A stretch of DNA of 61,430 nucleotides, taken from the NCBI GenBank assembly GCA_003640385.1, contig RCAB01000392.1, forward strand, positions 1 to 61,430. The letters are read 5' to 3'. A program made the translations under genes and the position numbers. The DNA is from Setaria digitata (taxonomy: Eukaryota > Nematoda > Chromadorea > Rhabditida > Setariidae). A model generated the notes under the pieces. The model searched no databases and had not been told where the DNA came from. It saw nothing but the letters and a program-made list of their open reading frames with translations. Shown in pieces: positions 1 through 12,400 of this stretch. How positions within the stretch are numbered: the stretch's first letter is position 1; every line of letters starts with the position of its first letter.

Positions 1-1562
1 AAAAAAAAATGATAAGCTGCGATAAAAACGATAAGAACCCACCCTAATGCTAATCCACTTTTCATTGCCTGAGATGGCTTCACACCCAATGGATAACTCA
101 GTATAGTTGGAATAACGGCTGAAAAGGCTAAATCAATCATGATAATGATAAATTTCAATAAAGACTCAAACAAGAAAATAAGGAAACCACTCTTTTAAAG
201 TAAATAATTATTACAATGTATAAATTTTCTCCTGCACAAAATCTAAAATCTAATGATTTTGTCACAATCATATCCTGATCATATTCTCGATTTGAGATAG
301 TACTAAATTAGAGGAAAATCCAATAACCATTATATTAATCAATATTATTTGCTAACTCGTCTTTTTAAAAACACCTACTAGTAGCGCATGGAACAGTCCA
401 AAGCGAAAAATGTTCCCGCCAAGCCACAAACTGAGTTATGGATATCCTGTAAATCAGATATGAATATCTAGGAATTTTGCTCTGTCTTTCTTAATGACTG
501 TCAAAATTTTCCGATTCTACAAAAAAGTGGTATCAGCTTCTTTTAATTTCTTACAATAAATCAATAAAATTGTAGTTTTAATACATGATAAATCCAATAT
601 TTCCAGCCATAACAGCACTGCTAATGATACTTTTCATTAAACATTTTCTCAATCCATCACTGACATTACTACCCTGAAAATAACTTCTATTTAATGCAGT
701 TTTCACTTTCTCCGAAATTGAAATTTCATCATTGCTCTAAAGTGAATTCGACTCTAACGTTAGCAACAATTAAGTAACATGAATGATAAAAGGACAAAGA
801 ACGATAAAATAAAAATTTACTGGAAAGCTTACCATATTTCTCGAGTTAGTCTTAAAAAGCGCAATTCTTGTTATTAGCTCAAGAGCAGCCTGGCTAAAAA
901 ATGCTACTTGCAAACTTTTTAACGTTATCCATTTCTCAAAACTGATATCTGCAAAAAAAAAAAAAGAAAAACTATGGAAGGTTGGAAACTCTGAAAGTTT
1001 TCAAGATCAAAGAAACAATAGAACGTATGTTTGTCCCGTTATGCAAGGATCATATGCAATTTATTTTGAGATAAAATCAGTTAACTATGTTTATCCTTGT
1101 ATGTCACATAGTGCAGACATGCAGCCCGAAAAGTATGTGTGCCGGTAATCTGGAATGAACTACTAAAATGCTAAAAAATATACTCTCATCGGAGCAAAAT
1201 TCCTTCAGCTTTTCCCATCCTGACTTTCCATAAATAGATAAAGAGGAAGATGAGCTCTGAATGATATTTCCTGTTGTCACAGAAGAAGAATTGTTGTTCT
1301 TCACATCGTCTACAACAATAGCAAAATTTAAAACAGCTGCTGTTAAGTTCCGGATCTAATCAAAATTGCATAATTAATTTCGACGCTGCTTAATCTCTCT
1401 GAAAATTTTGAGAGCAACTTTTTATGCGAGAATACTAGACTGCAAGAAGATAATTAACTCGGTTATTAAACAAACAAAAATTTCTAATTTCTAATCCAAT
1501 TAAAAGAAATTACACGAACCAGTGACAGCTATTACTCCTGAATAAGTGAACCATTTTCGCAT
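1..1562 (-). CDS. unrecognised multi-pass membrane protein, 3' part outside the window
   Basis: I do not recognise the family. Phase-consistent exons on the minus strand are 1562-1536 (start MRKWFTYSG), 1355-1184, 948-833, 736-585, 446-375, 302-266 and 191-1. The first two to four have good GT/AG borders; the 37-base exon 302-266 is the weakest. The N-terminal part holds an Asn/Ser-rich linker (NNNSSS, later SSSSS). The middle holds amphipathic segments such as LKSLQVAFFSQAALELITRI. The last exon holds two or more hydrophobic spans (FLIFLFESLLKFIIIMIDLA, then GLALGWVLIVFIAAYHF) around a PTILSYPLGV loop. The reading frame is still open at base 1, so the C-terminus is missing. The content suggests an integral membrane protein of the secretory pathway or an organelle. 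The first exon and the start codon are inferred from phase and from lack of upstream coding sequence. No substrate or role can be assigned from sequence alone. Confidence 0.5.
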
Positions 1563-2371
1563 ATTTAGTGGTCGGAAGACGATTGTTCCAAGTAGGCTTT
1601 TTTTATCTTTACCATCGCTCATTACAGTTTTTATGTCTTGAATAAAGTGGTAAAGTAAATATTAATGGAATTTGTTAACAACGCCTAAATAAGAGCAATT
1701 CAAGTCTTCAAAATTGTCTACCACTAGATAAAATAACTTTGATTTTTAATTGTATAAAGAACCTTAATTCTGAATCAGAAAATTAAAACTTTTTTTTAAA
1801 ATATTTCGAATGCTTGTAATTAACAAATTGCAAAACATGACACTTTCAGTACACAACAGATCACAAATTAAAATCGCATCACTCATTTCTTATACTGCCC
1901 GTAACCTGACAGTTATTTCATTGAAAATTGTACGAAAAAGGCCCACATCATAAAATAAAACACACAAAGCACCATCCGGAATAGACCAATCAGCACTGTG
2001 ATAAACCGTATCAGGAACTGATCAACTTTCCACGGGCCGCAAAAGTAAGGTCTATCTCTAAAGTACAGTGTCGTTTCACTAGCCTGATATTACGGATAAG
2101 AGGTTGGTTCGGTGTTCTAGGTTTCTTTTCTTCGTGGAGATGACTGAGGTGTTTACTTTAGTACCATTTTTTACCTTATGATAAAGTAAATGTAAAGGTA
2201 ATGTTGGTTAGATTTATCCCTTATCAACACGAAGAGAATCTCTAATGATATTAACAAAGCTAGTGACAAGTACAGAATAGTGTACATTACCAAAAATTCT
2301 TCACTTATTTTGTGTTTGAACTGGAACTAGCTTGAAATTTTAAATTTAATTCTTAGAAAAAAAACTCTAAA
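1563..2371. other. intergenic region between divergent genes
   Basis: No coding exon seen on either strand. The stretch separates the minus-strand membrane-protein gene from the plus-strand KGD4-like gene, so it should contain both promoters. No TATA-like or other defined element can be singled out in this AT-rich sequence. Confidence 0.5.
2351..2356 (+). promoter_or_regulatory. probable spliced-leader acceptor of the KGD4-like gene
   Basis: A 3' splice acceptor (tcttag) ends 15 bases before the ATG at 2372, with no coding exon upstream on this strand. This is the usual arrangement of a nematode trans-splice site. No leader sequence can be seen in genomic DNA, so this is inference. Confidence 0.4.
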
Positions 2372-4619
2372 ATGGGCGCGTTTCAGAATAGTAAGTAAAA
2401 AACGATGGGAAGAATATAAAAGAAGCGAATACCAACTCTAAATTGCAACTCGAAATGAGCGTTCTTGTAGCCAGGCGGTTAAAATTTTGTTCATTTTATT
2501 TCGGTGTCCTCAATTTTCAAATTAACATGGCAACAATTTTGAAATATGTTTAATTTTTGTAGTATTTAATTTAAAAAAGTAACTCTTGTTGTGAACTGTT
2601 CAGTGAAGTGAATTTTTTATAAGTTGTTCAATCAGTTGGAGCCGATATTTCGTAGTGTTGCAATTCTTATTTGCTATTTCACTAAAGAACTGTTTCGGTT
2701 GCTACAATTCGAGGATCGAAGCGGATCCAGTTCGATGAAGATAACAAATTCCCTCACAACGCAGGAGTAAAAAACGTGTAACTCATGCAATTTGTCATTG
2801 GTTTAAGTGATATTATGAGATTGAGTACAACTTAATTTCCAGGCATTTTTCGGTTTGGAGGTGGCTTTCCAAGATATATTGTTCGGTATTCCAGAAGAAA
2901 TCCATTAAGGTATCGCTTTCCTTTTCTATTCTTTTTTTTCTTACTTTTTTCCAAACTGTTTATATTTCACTCTTTTTTTCTGTGTATGTTTTTCTTTTTT
3001 TTTTCTTTTTTTTTTTTTTTTTTTTACAGAGACCAAAATCGGAAAATTATTTGAAGAAGTTAGAAGCAGTTGGTTCATTGTCGGCCCAAAGTAAAATTGA
3101 ATTGCGCAGAGGCAATTTCATTAGTGATACTTTAAACGGAGCAGCACATCTTATAAGACCTCACAAAGAAATGAGTCCGCAATTATCAGTTGTTGTGAAT
3201 TGTTTGTCAAATAATCCACCTTTAACCGTTAGTATCTATTTGTTTTTATCGAGAGTAAAAATTTTGCCTATATACGTTACATTATTATTAGTAGTATTTT
3301 GAAGGATAACATACACTATAAACATTGTAGCATAAAAATGGTTATGGTTTTTGCATCAAAATATTTCATTATCAAACAAATCTTAGTTTAAGTGAAAGTT
3401 AAGACTTAACTAAATCTGCCTCTGGGTAGATTTAGTTTGATGTTCGTCCGTTTAAATTCTCCTTAAAGAGCTTATCTGACGTTTCCAAAGTCCAGGTAGT
3501 CTTGTTGAATGTTGTTTAATTTTCAAATTTACAGCTACATTTTGGTTTTTAGACTCACGCACGCAAATCTCTGATTAAATTTATTGGAACGCGGCTTCCA
3601 CGACCTTACTATGATCGGTAAACATTACTCTAAAAAGTATCATGTTTGAATGTTTGCTAAAGCTGTAGAGATTTTTTAGTATTGCAATGTAGACTAATGT
3701 TTCGTTTTCTTCTTTTTTTTTTTTTTTTTTCAGATCAGCTTTGGTACCATTATCGCATAAGTTGAAGCCTTCAACATTTTCTCGTTAGTCCTTTAGGCCT
3801 TTCATTCCAAATTTTTTCAATATAAAAAATTTAACTATTAAATGAACTAAAACAAGTAGATTACTTTTTACCAAATCAAATTGGATCTGATTGTTACGGA
3901 TTAAATCAAGTGAAAGTGAATCGTACTGATTGGATTCAGATATGGATTTGGATGGAACGAAACCATTCTTTTAGTAATTAGTCAGTTGTTTGTTTGATTT
4001 TCTCTTTCGTTGAAATCTGTGAAGATTAATGGATCTGCAGAAGGATTGCTATCTTCGCCAAGTGTATTACCATCGGCTATAAAAAGTAAAGTATCGCGAG
4101 AACAAGCAGTTGAAGATTGGCAGCTACCTGTTATCCTTCGTCGTAAGCCAATATCTGAAAGAGAATGCAATGCTATTAATGTAAGTCCACTGTTTTTGTT
4201 GATTTGGTAATTTATTTGCTATTATGTATAAGTGAACTTTTTTCAGAATAGTAAGGAAGATTTACGATATTGACGTCATCTCCTTTGGTTTTTTGTATCT
4301 AAAATTTAGGGAATATCAGTGACTCGTACAAATCAGTTTCACTCCATACTGTATTCAACTATAGGTTTAATTAATTTTTTAAAAATCTCCTACCATTACT
4401 GCTATTTCGTCCCATGCAGACCTAAAAAACTATGTGGGGAGCTGTTAAAGATGGATAGGTGTTCGTCTGTGATGCGTGTATTCACGATTCCGTTCACTTA
4501 CATCTCTGTAGATATAGGTTTTAACCTGTGAAGTTATGTCTTTATTAATTTGTTGTCATGGTAACTTTACATTGCGTAATATTTAGAGTGGTGGTGCTTA
4601 TGGATTGGGCGATACATAA
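2372..4619 (+). CDS. KGD4: KGD4/MRPS36-like subunit of the 2-oxoglutarate dehydrogenase complex
   Basis: This small mitochondrial protein tethers the E3 subunit to the 2-oxoglutarate dehydrogenase core in the TCA cycle; it was formerly named ribosomal protein S36. Exons: 2372-2390, 2843-2909, 3032-3227, 3553-3617, 3734-3783, 4041-4180 and 4587-4619, about 189 residues in all. Two family blocks are visible. The first is SLIKFIGTR (compare MIKFVGTR in yeast Ymr31/Kgd4). The second is LPVILRRKPISERECNAIN continued across an intron into SGGAYGLGDT, matching the yeast ending KPINEHELESINSGGAW. The protein is longer than yeast (about 123) or human (103) because exons 1-3 add about 90 residues before the first block. 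An internal ATG in exon 3 (MSPQLSVV) could be the real start. The exon 3 acceptor (acagag) and the exon 5 donor (gttagt) were chosen to keep phase. The C-terminal identity is firm; the N-terminal exons are less sure. Confidence 0.72.
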
Positions 4620-5601
4620 TCAGACTAGGTGAGTTCACATCTCACGCATTCTCTCTCTAACTGAAAAAGTCGAACTATGAAGCTATAATGTTGCGTTACG
4701 AAGAATGCGTAAATTTCTTTAATTAATATACTGGTGGTAAAATCCTGTCGTTTTCCGGAATACCTCTCCTATTTTTTCTTTTGTATCGCTGGTAATTTGT
4801 ATACACATTAAGTAGGAACAATGTATGGATTAGTGAATTTATTTTAAGATTGATTTAATGACTTTATTTATGGGAGCGTGTACGGCTTCGTCTTTCTCGT
4901 AATTGTGTTACTGCTGGGAGATGTATTTGTGATTTTAGTGTAATTATCGTGCTTTATTTTCCCTGACAATTTTTCGAATCCATTTATGAGATATGTTGAT
5001 ATAGTGATATATTATGATTAGTTGATATATTGACATGTTGACTTTTTTTGCTTGCGAATATTTTTTTATAACTTGGTATATTTTCATTTTGTATCATGAT
5101 AGGAATTTAGTTCTGCACTTTTTATGATTTCGTTTACGTTTTTTTTAATGACAAATTTTTGTTAATTGTTAATAAACTGAAAACGCTAATAAATCATACA
5201 ATTAGTTTTTATGAGCGTTATTCTGTAGTGTGTAGATTTGTCTTCTGTTGAGCTATATTCGCTTAAAAATAAATAATGCTACTTATAATGAATTCTTTAC
5301 AATCGTACGGTTTTTTCGTCCAGTTATTTTCTGTTTTATTTTGCCTGTTTTGTTACTGAAGGTAGTACTTAGTTATTGATCCAGTATTTAGAAGCCTATC
5401 ACTGTGAGACAGAAGTACTTTTCGAGTCTTAAGGGCATTGTTATTCGGATACAAAAAAACAGCGAAAGGGTTAATGGACCCGATAATTTGGCGTGAATAG
5501 TTTAAATTCTTTAAAATCTGAAATCCGTCCAAGCGTCTGTAGATATTTATATCCCTGAAAAGAATAGTTTTAAACTGAAATCTGTGTTACAGAAAGCGAA
5601 G
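4620..5601. other. intergenic region
   Basis: AT-rich sequence with no coding exon that I can support. It lies between two genes on the same strand that both encode mitochondrial proteins, and ends in a splice acceptor just before the NDUFA9 start. Confidence 0.5.
5586..5591 (+). promoter_or_regulatory. probable spliced-leader acceptor of NDUFA9
   Basis: A gttacag acceptor lies about 10 bases upstream of the ATG at 5602 with no upstream donor in a coding exon. This fits a trans-splice site and supports the chosen start codon. Confidence 0.45.
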
Positions 5602-8600
5602 ATGCTTGTTGTCAGCCACATCCGGCGGTATCCCTTAGTAGGATTCGAAGCTACAATTTGTAAGGCACTTTATTGCAGCACTTCTGCAACGCAGCTTGAT
5701 TTACCGAAGCCAAGTCCAACAAGTAAACTTGCAGCGTTTAGAAAGGTGAGTCTCGACTAAATGCATAAAATGTAGGAATTTTGTGGTAGACGTAATGAAC
5801 TTCAGTAATACAAACTGTATCGTTCTAAATGCTGTAGAGTAAATATTCTTGACATAAACATTTAAGCTGACAAAAGAGAAATTACTACATAATTGAAGGG
5901 GACGGGTGGACGATGCAGCTTCTCGGGAAATGTTGTTACCGTATTTGGTTGCACTGGAATGTTGGGAAAGTTACTGGTAAATCGACTTGCCAAAGAAGGT
6001 CACCAAATTATTCTACCAAGTCGACAGGAACCTTATTACACTAGACAGCTAAGGGTTTGTTCCCTTTTGTTAAGTTGTTTTTTTGTTAAGCAAAATTTTT
6101 TTTTTGTTTTTTTGTAAAGTTTTGGAAATAAAGATTGTTTGTTACTTGTTGTTGTTTATTAAGTTATTTGTCATTTTTTTTCCTCAATATTGGAGTAGCG
6201 CACAAGATCCTGTTGACTATAATTTATTTATATAGTTGCTTGCTGGATTTTCTGAAGTTTTTATTTTCCTCAGAGAGATTCGAACAAATCTGCAGTTTAG
6301 ATATATGGAGAGCTTGGCCAAATATTGCTACTCCCATTTCAACTGAAAGATGAAGAAAGCATCCGCCAGTCAATGCGGTATAGCAATGTGGTTGTGAATT
6401 TGATCGGTACAAGATACGAAACAAAAAACTATTCATTCGAAGAGACGCATGTCGAGGGAGCACGACGGATTGCTAGAATTGCCAAAGAAATGGGGATTCA
6501 AAAGTCAACCATTTTATTTTGCTCAAATTTCGAGGATGAATTTGAATTGAGTTTAATGTTATGAATTCTCGAAGGAGCCTTAAACTTGAGCTTTTTTTTC
6601 AGATTCATCCATATGTCAGCAATGAATGCTACTAAAGATACTCCACCGACATTATTTAATAAGCCATCACGATTTCTTCTTACGAAGGGACTTGGAGAAG
6701 AAGTCGTACGCCAGGAATTTCCCACTGCTACCATTATAAGGTATGATTTATTATCCGTATTTATTTGTTTTCAGGAAAATGGTTATTACTGCTTCCAAGG
6801 AATGGCAATGATCATATACATATTTTATGCAAAATCATAATTTCCATGCCCAGAAAAAAAGCGACATAAGCACGGAATGACTGTTTTAACCATTTAAATA
6901 GTGTTCCTTTCATCCGATGTTTTGCACACTATTTCATGCTTCAAAATCAAAGTTAGTGTACGCCAATCATTTACTTATTTGCATCAAAACTAGAAAGGAA
7001 GTAGTCAAGTTAGACTTAGGTTTTAAGTTCTTTTCAGACCATCAATGATGTATGGAGGTAATTGCGATGCATTTATTAATTACTTTCTGGCAGTTCAACG
7101 TATCCCATACAGAAGCTTGATTTTTGTCTACAAAAAGGGGGAGCACACGTACAAAATGCCCATTTGGGTAATATTTCTTGCATGTGAAATTGATTTTATG
7201 GTTTATTAGTAATTCTGCTACATTTCTGTGGCGAATTTAGCTTTATAGTTGAATAGAAGGTCATGTTGTCACATATCATCACTGCTGTTTGGTTTTTGAT
7301 GTAGCTGTTATGATTTAGCGAATGTGTTTTTACTAAGTGAGTGGAAAATAACGAGATGTTCATTCGTTTCTTGGAAATGTGTAGTAGCAAGAAAAGTTCA
7401 CATTTTAAATTAAGGTTTTCAAACTACCTTCAATAATTTTGGTTCCTAGAATATGCTTAGGTTTAGTCAAATGCTTTTACTGTTTATTTTATTTTATAAT
7501 CATCCAATATGATTATGTCACTAACTGCACTAGTTGTAGGTAGGTGATGTATCAAAAGGTGTCGAAAGGACTATCGTAGATCCTCATGTTACTGGTAAAA
7601 CATACGAATTTGTTGGACCACACTGTTATAAGCTTTCTGAATTAATTGACTATATGTACGACAGGGCTCATCTATCATCACGTTTCCTACACCGACATTA
7701 TCGTCGTCGAAATTTAAATTATCTCTACAGGTAAACATTTTTTAGTTATAAAAGATATTGCTGTATGGTTAGCAGCTGATGCTTCATTTATGGTAAGGAA
7801 AGTACTTTCTCGTTAGTTTATTAGAAATAAATATGCTAAAAAGAAAAAAAAAGTGGATTAAATAGGATTGTGGATTAAATAGGATTGCTGGACTAAATAG
7901 GATTGCTGCAGTAGGCAATAAAAATTTTACAAAAAAAGTCACTAACATGTGGACATGATGATCATTGCACACTAAATCATTGAACAAATCCTGATGAATA
8001 TTGGAAAGTTAAATTGTTTAGTGCTCTGTGTAAATTGATGACCTTAATTACAGGGCATATGTAGCAGCTGTAGAATTGCCATATAAATTCTTCCGTAATC
8101 CATCACCGCTTAGTTTCGAATGGATTCGAGTTGTCGAATGTACAAGTGATGTACTAACTGGATGTCCGACATTGCAGGATCTTGGGATTACTCGGCTTGT
8201 TGAATTTGAATTAACTGGTGGAAAACACGCATATTTGTAAGTTACTATTTGTAATTTATTGTAATTTATCTTTTTCTTTTAATTTATTGCAACCCACATT
8301 TATAATTTATTCGGTTGCAGTGAATTTTTTTTTTACTTTATTAGACTTGCTGTTAATTTTTCTTGTGGTAAAGACATAGGAAATACTTAATTGCTTATTT
8401 TTAATTAATGCGTTGCATTTTTTCTGGAATCATTTATTTGCCATCTTTTTGGCTTTATAATTATTTTAACTGTAGAATCATTCTGTCTTAGAAGAAAAAT
8501 TCTTATGACTGCCTAATTTCTTTTCAACTTTTCTTAATAATACTATACTTTTTATATAATGTTTATTAAAGGCAAAGTACGAAAACCAAATTTTGATGAG

Positions 8601-8756
8601 ATTTTTTTTTATTTCAGTTGTGTGAATCACTACAATGAGCCAGAAGTCACGGAACCATATCCATTGCCACTTCGATCTCCACCCTTGTACGCAAATATAA
8701 AACAAAATGATGAAGTCATTACTGAAACGAAGCCATTCACGATGAGTAACATATAA
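5602..8756 (+). CDS. NDUFA9: NADH:ubiquinone oxidoreductase subunit NDUFA9 (39 kDa), complex I
   Basis: This accessory subunit of mitochondrial complex I has an atypical short-chain dehydrogenase fold that binds NADPH and stabilises the junction of the matrix and membrane arms. Eight exons join in phase: 5602-5745, 5899-6054, 6301-6503, 6603-6740, 7038-7167, 7540-7730, 8054-8236 and 8618-8756, giving 427 residues, close to the family size. The N-terminus ([15 protein letters not shown]) is basic and amphipathic like a mitochondrial presequence. The Rossmann dinucleotide motif VFGCTGMLG is near residues 64-71. Family blocks follow: [43 protein letters not shown] and [19 protein letters not shown]. 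The stop is TAA after KPFTMSNI. Intron 6 carries a three-copy 17-base repeat. The gene follows the KGD4-like gene on the same strand. Identification is strong; the start rests on the presequence and the adjacent acceptor. Confidence 0.93.
7853..7904 (+). repeat. short tandem repeat in an NDUFA9 intron, three copies of 17-18 bases
   Basis: The unit gtggattaaataggatt occurs twice exactly (7853-7869, 7870-7886), then a third time as gctggactaaataggatt (7887-7904). It lies inside an intron and has no coding role. Confidence 0.9.
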
Positions 8757-9156
8757 TATTTTTGTTGGTATCATAGCAACACTGTTTGAATGATAGTTAA
8801 TTCGATTATGTCACTGATTTAGTAGAATATCAGTTCTTGTCAATTTTTTTTCATTGTAACTGACGATGGAGCTACTTTTGAAGAGAATGAGTAGGTTAAG
8901 TGTAAGTCTTGTGTTCATTTTGGAGATTTTTCATTTTGGAAATTTTGGAAATAGTATCAAAATTTCCTGAAAACCGCAGGAAACACTGAAGCTTTGCTTA
9001 GTATTTCTAAGTTTTCAATAACTTCACGCCGAGGTGTTTTTACCATTCCCTTCATCTGAATTTGGTTCCAGGTTATTCTCACAGATCATCTTTAATATGT
9101 TAGATTTTCAGCTTACTCATTTAATAATGCTTAGCCCATAGTATGCTGTATCTAAC

Positions 9157-9187
9157 ATTATATATATATATAATATATATATATATT
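9157..9187. repeat. AT dinucleotide microsatellite
   Basis: About 30 bases of alternating A and T, interrupted once by a doubled A. Such a tract is self-complementary and could extrude as a cruciform, but is common in AT-rich genomes. Confidence 0.9.
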
Positions 9188-9403
9188 AAGGGAAATGCTG
9201 CTTCCGTTTGAATTTAATAAACTCTCTTTCATATGTGCATATTCCTTCTTTTGTAGTGGTAATAATCCATTTTTTTTTCTTCCCAACCGATTTGGTTATT
9301 ATTTTATCAAACGTTTCAAATTTTATAAAACAAGAATGGAAATGAGGCTTAATATTGAGTAAATCATCAGGTGTGTATGAGATGCTCACTCAAATGGATT
9401 TTG

Positions 9404-9409
9404 TCTAGA
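9404..9409 (+). promoter_or_regulatory. probable spliced-leader acceptor of CCP1
   Basis: A ttgtctag acceptor ends 11 bases before the ATG at 9420. That ATG opens MPKGGGSPSSTT, whose exon joins the next in phase, so this acceptor most likely defines the mRNA 5' end by trans-splicing. Confidence 0.45.
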
Positions 9410-9419
9410 GCCGAAAGAC

Positions 9420-12400
9420 ATGCCTAAAGGAGGAGGGTCACCGAGTTCAACCACCAAGTTTGTTTTTTTCTTGCATATTGTAAAAAAATCCATTATTTCT
9501 CTTTTGATTTATCTTCCAGAGTTCGAGATTACTAATTCAGCCTTCATGTTTAGTATAGCGCTCTTCATCTTCACTCCATTTCTTAAGTTCCCAGTCTCTT
9601 TCTGGTTATTGTCGCCTCAATGTTTTTTAAACTTTGAATTTTACTTTACTTTCCCATAAACTCTTTAAATTAATTAACTTGATTATCATTCGTGTTGGTC
9701 ATCATCTATGCATATGCTTATACTTATTGAAAAATACTGAATCCTTCTATCTGTCCCAATTTCAGTAATTACCGTGATGCTCAAAACCCATTATCACTAT
9801 CCATAATACGATTAATTGAAATGGTTTTAAAAGGCGATAGTGAAGCAGAATTGCATGAACAAACAGAAATCTCCATCAGGCTGTACAGTGAATCGGTAGC
9901 TTATGTTTTTTTTTTTCTTTTTTTTTTTGCTTTTTAATAGTTTTGTTCATTTATTTACTGTTTCATCACATCAGTACGACGATTTTGATGTTTCTATTCT
10001 TTTATACGTGAAAATTTGTCATGCTTATGTTATTTTAACACCGTCGGCCATTTGAAAGTTTGGCTGTCGTAAAGTCAATGTATTGAGTAGAATTGTTTTT
10101 AACGTCGCCATAAGTATTTGAGTTATGTTAATTGTATTTGACCATATTTTCTCAAAGCTGTAATGAAGTTGTTATTTGGATTTGAAAATTATGTGATAAA
10201 TATTTGAATAATAGCGATGTTTTGTAGGCCGCTAAAAGTGTTTCAAGCTATCGTTTTCTGTTGAAAGGTGCCGAACAAAGTACCAGTTCCTCGACCAGTG
10301 CATACTTGGATTTAAACCGTCGACCCACTGATGAATATTTGGTTCAGCTGTTAAAGGCAATTGAAGTCAGTAGGCTGTTTATTGAAGATTACAATTAGAA
10401 GATTAGGGAATTGATTTTCATCATCCTGCTACACCTTAAATATTTCTATAGATCACTTTTCACTCCAGTCTTCTTTTAATATCATTTGTTTCATTATTCA
10501 TGTTTTGCTATTTGCCATTCACCGCAGTCACCGAGGCTTTCCATATCTTAGTGCAGTATTTTCCCATTCCCACTAATACATGAAATACAAATACAAAAAG
10601 TTTGGATTGTGATGCTTCATTTTGCATTTCAGTTAGATTGTATTTTAGTACTTTTGGAAATTTTTTCCTCTTCAATCGCTTCTGAGGTAGGAGAATAAGA
10701 TATCCGGGATACAGTTATCATTAAAAAATTGGCACCCAAAAACATCAGGTTTAATCAAGCAACGTCACTTTCCAACAATTTGATTTTATGCTAACAAGTA
10801 GGCATTGCAGCTGAAGTATGTCTATATTTCAGAGCCAACTGAAAAATAAGAATTTTAATAAAACTTCAAAAAATCAAAGTGCTCAGATACATTGATTGTG
10901 AAATATTTCTCTCTAGGTATGTCGAAGTGAATTAACAACATCATTCTTCTGTCGACTTCTTTTAGGTTTCATCACCTGCTGTAAACCTTCTGGTTTGTTT
11001 TTATTTATTTATTTATTTATTCTATAAACAAAGAGATCATTCTTTTATCACATATAATATTACGATTTCATGGACTCTCTCACTTGCAAATATTCGTACC
11101 TTTCTAGCAACACAATATCTCTTGTATTGTAACATTATGAGTTAAATCCTTTTGTACCCAATAGTGTAAAGGATTTTTTTTTCTTAAAGTTCTATGATTG
11201 TTAAAGTTTTATGAAAAATGATTTTGGTTGCTTCTTGCTAGTGCAAACTTAATTATAACAAGTATGGCCTAATTTTATAGCTTTCTTAATCTTTAATTCT
11301 CAACTTCAAAAATAGGCATGTTTTCTAAAATTTTCAGCTGCTCCAAAATACTGTTGTTAATCCTGTATTCTGCTTTTCAATTTCTTACAAATTCTTCGAA
11401 GTTATTTGTCTTCATCATCCACATTTTTTTTATTTTTCTAATATTTATTTCTATTTCAGCGTCACTAATTCGGCAACGTCGTATAATTCGCTTAGATGGG
11501 ACAAATTCTCTAATTCGATGTTTTGTATCATTTATATCCGAATCAGTACATGGTAGTAGCATTGATATACTCTGTTCCCTTCTGATCATGTTGTATGTTA
11601 GAGGTAATTCTCTTTGACATAAATTGTTTGCTAAAAATTTGTTATTTCTTTAAAAACAAAGGAAGGATAATAATGTTGCTTCTTGATATTCATCTTGTGA
11701 TTTTTTGCAGATAAAAAATTTTGTCTAAAAGTTCGACTAGTTGGTTTGATTATGCTGTTCCAGAAAAATTTACTGTTGTTTGCTAAGGATCGCAAGATGC
11801 CTGTTTTGCAGTTGTGTTGTTGCTGTATTCACTCGGGTAAATTTTATTACTCATTGTTCATATTGGCTGGATCTTTGAAAGATAAAAGCATCATTTTTTT
11901 GGTGTTCTGGACAAGAAACGTTATTGAATTTCATGGCTTTAATCTTCATCTAGGGTTAGATGATAGAAGCAGGAAGATGAAAAAAGAACAAAATGATTAT
12001 ATTAGGGCCACTTTAGCTGCTTCAATAGTCGTTTTTGGTAATAGTGATAATTGTAATATTTGTGATATTCTTTTAACTTTCAGATGGATCATTTATCGTT
12101 TTCTTTTGAATAATATGTTTAAAAATTTAAAATCAAATATTGACGTTTTCTCTCGGGTTTCATTCGAAAATGTCCAGTGAAAAGATAAAGGGATGGTTTA
12201 TGATTAACAAAGTGTTCCTGTTGTAAGAAATCCATGTCTGGCAATATGGTTATGCTTAATTTTGTCAAATGTAACTAAATGGAAGCAATGAAATATTTTT
12301 GAATCAAAAAAGGAAAAAGTTAAAATATTTTAAATATCGTAATTTAGTGCAAAATGCTCGAATATTTGGTAAAAGCAAAAAATTTATAAAGGATTTAATA

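Larger units (their letters stand above)
8757..9419. other. intergenic region with AT dinucleotide tract
   Basis: No gene seen. It holds an alternating AT tract at about 9157-9187. A splice acceptor (gtctag) at its right end precedes the CCP1 start codon. The short ATG exon near 8866 (MELLLKRMSRLS before a GTAAGT) does not join CCP1 in phase. Confidence 0.5.

Noticed and set aside
4247..4273. Last exon of the KGD4-like gene ending in NSKEDLRY
   Set aside because: Splice-compatible, but the exon at 4587-4619 restores the family SGGA ending, so it was not used in the main model; kept as a finding.
8866..8905. Short ATG exon (MELLLKRMSRLS) before a GTAAGT as the CCP1 start
   Set aside because: It ends in phase 0, while CCP1 exon 9766-9895 needs phase 2; the ATG exon at 9420-9457 fits.
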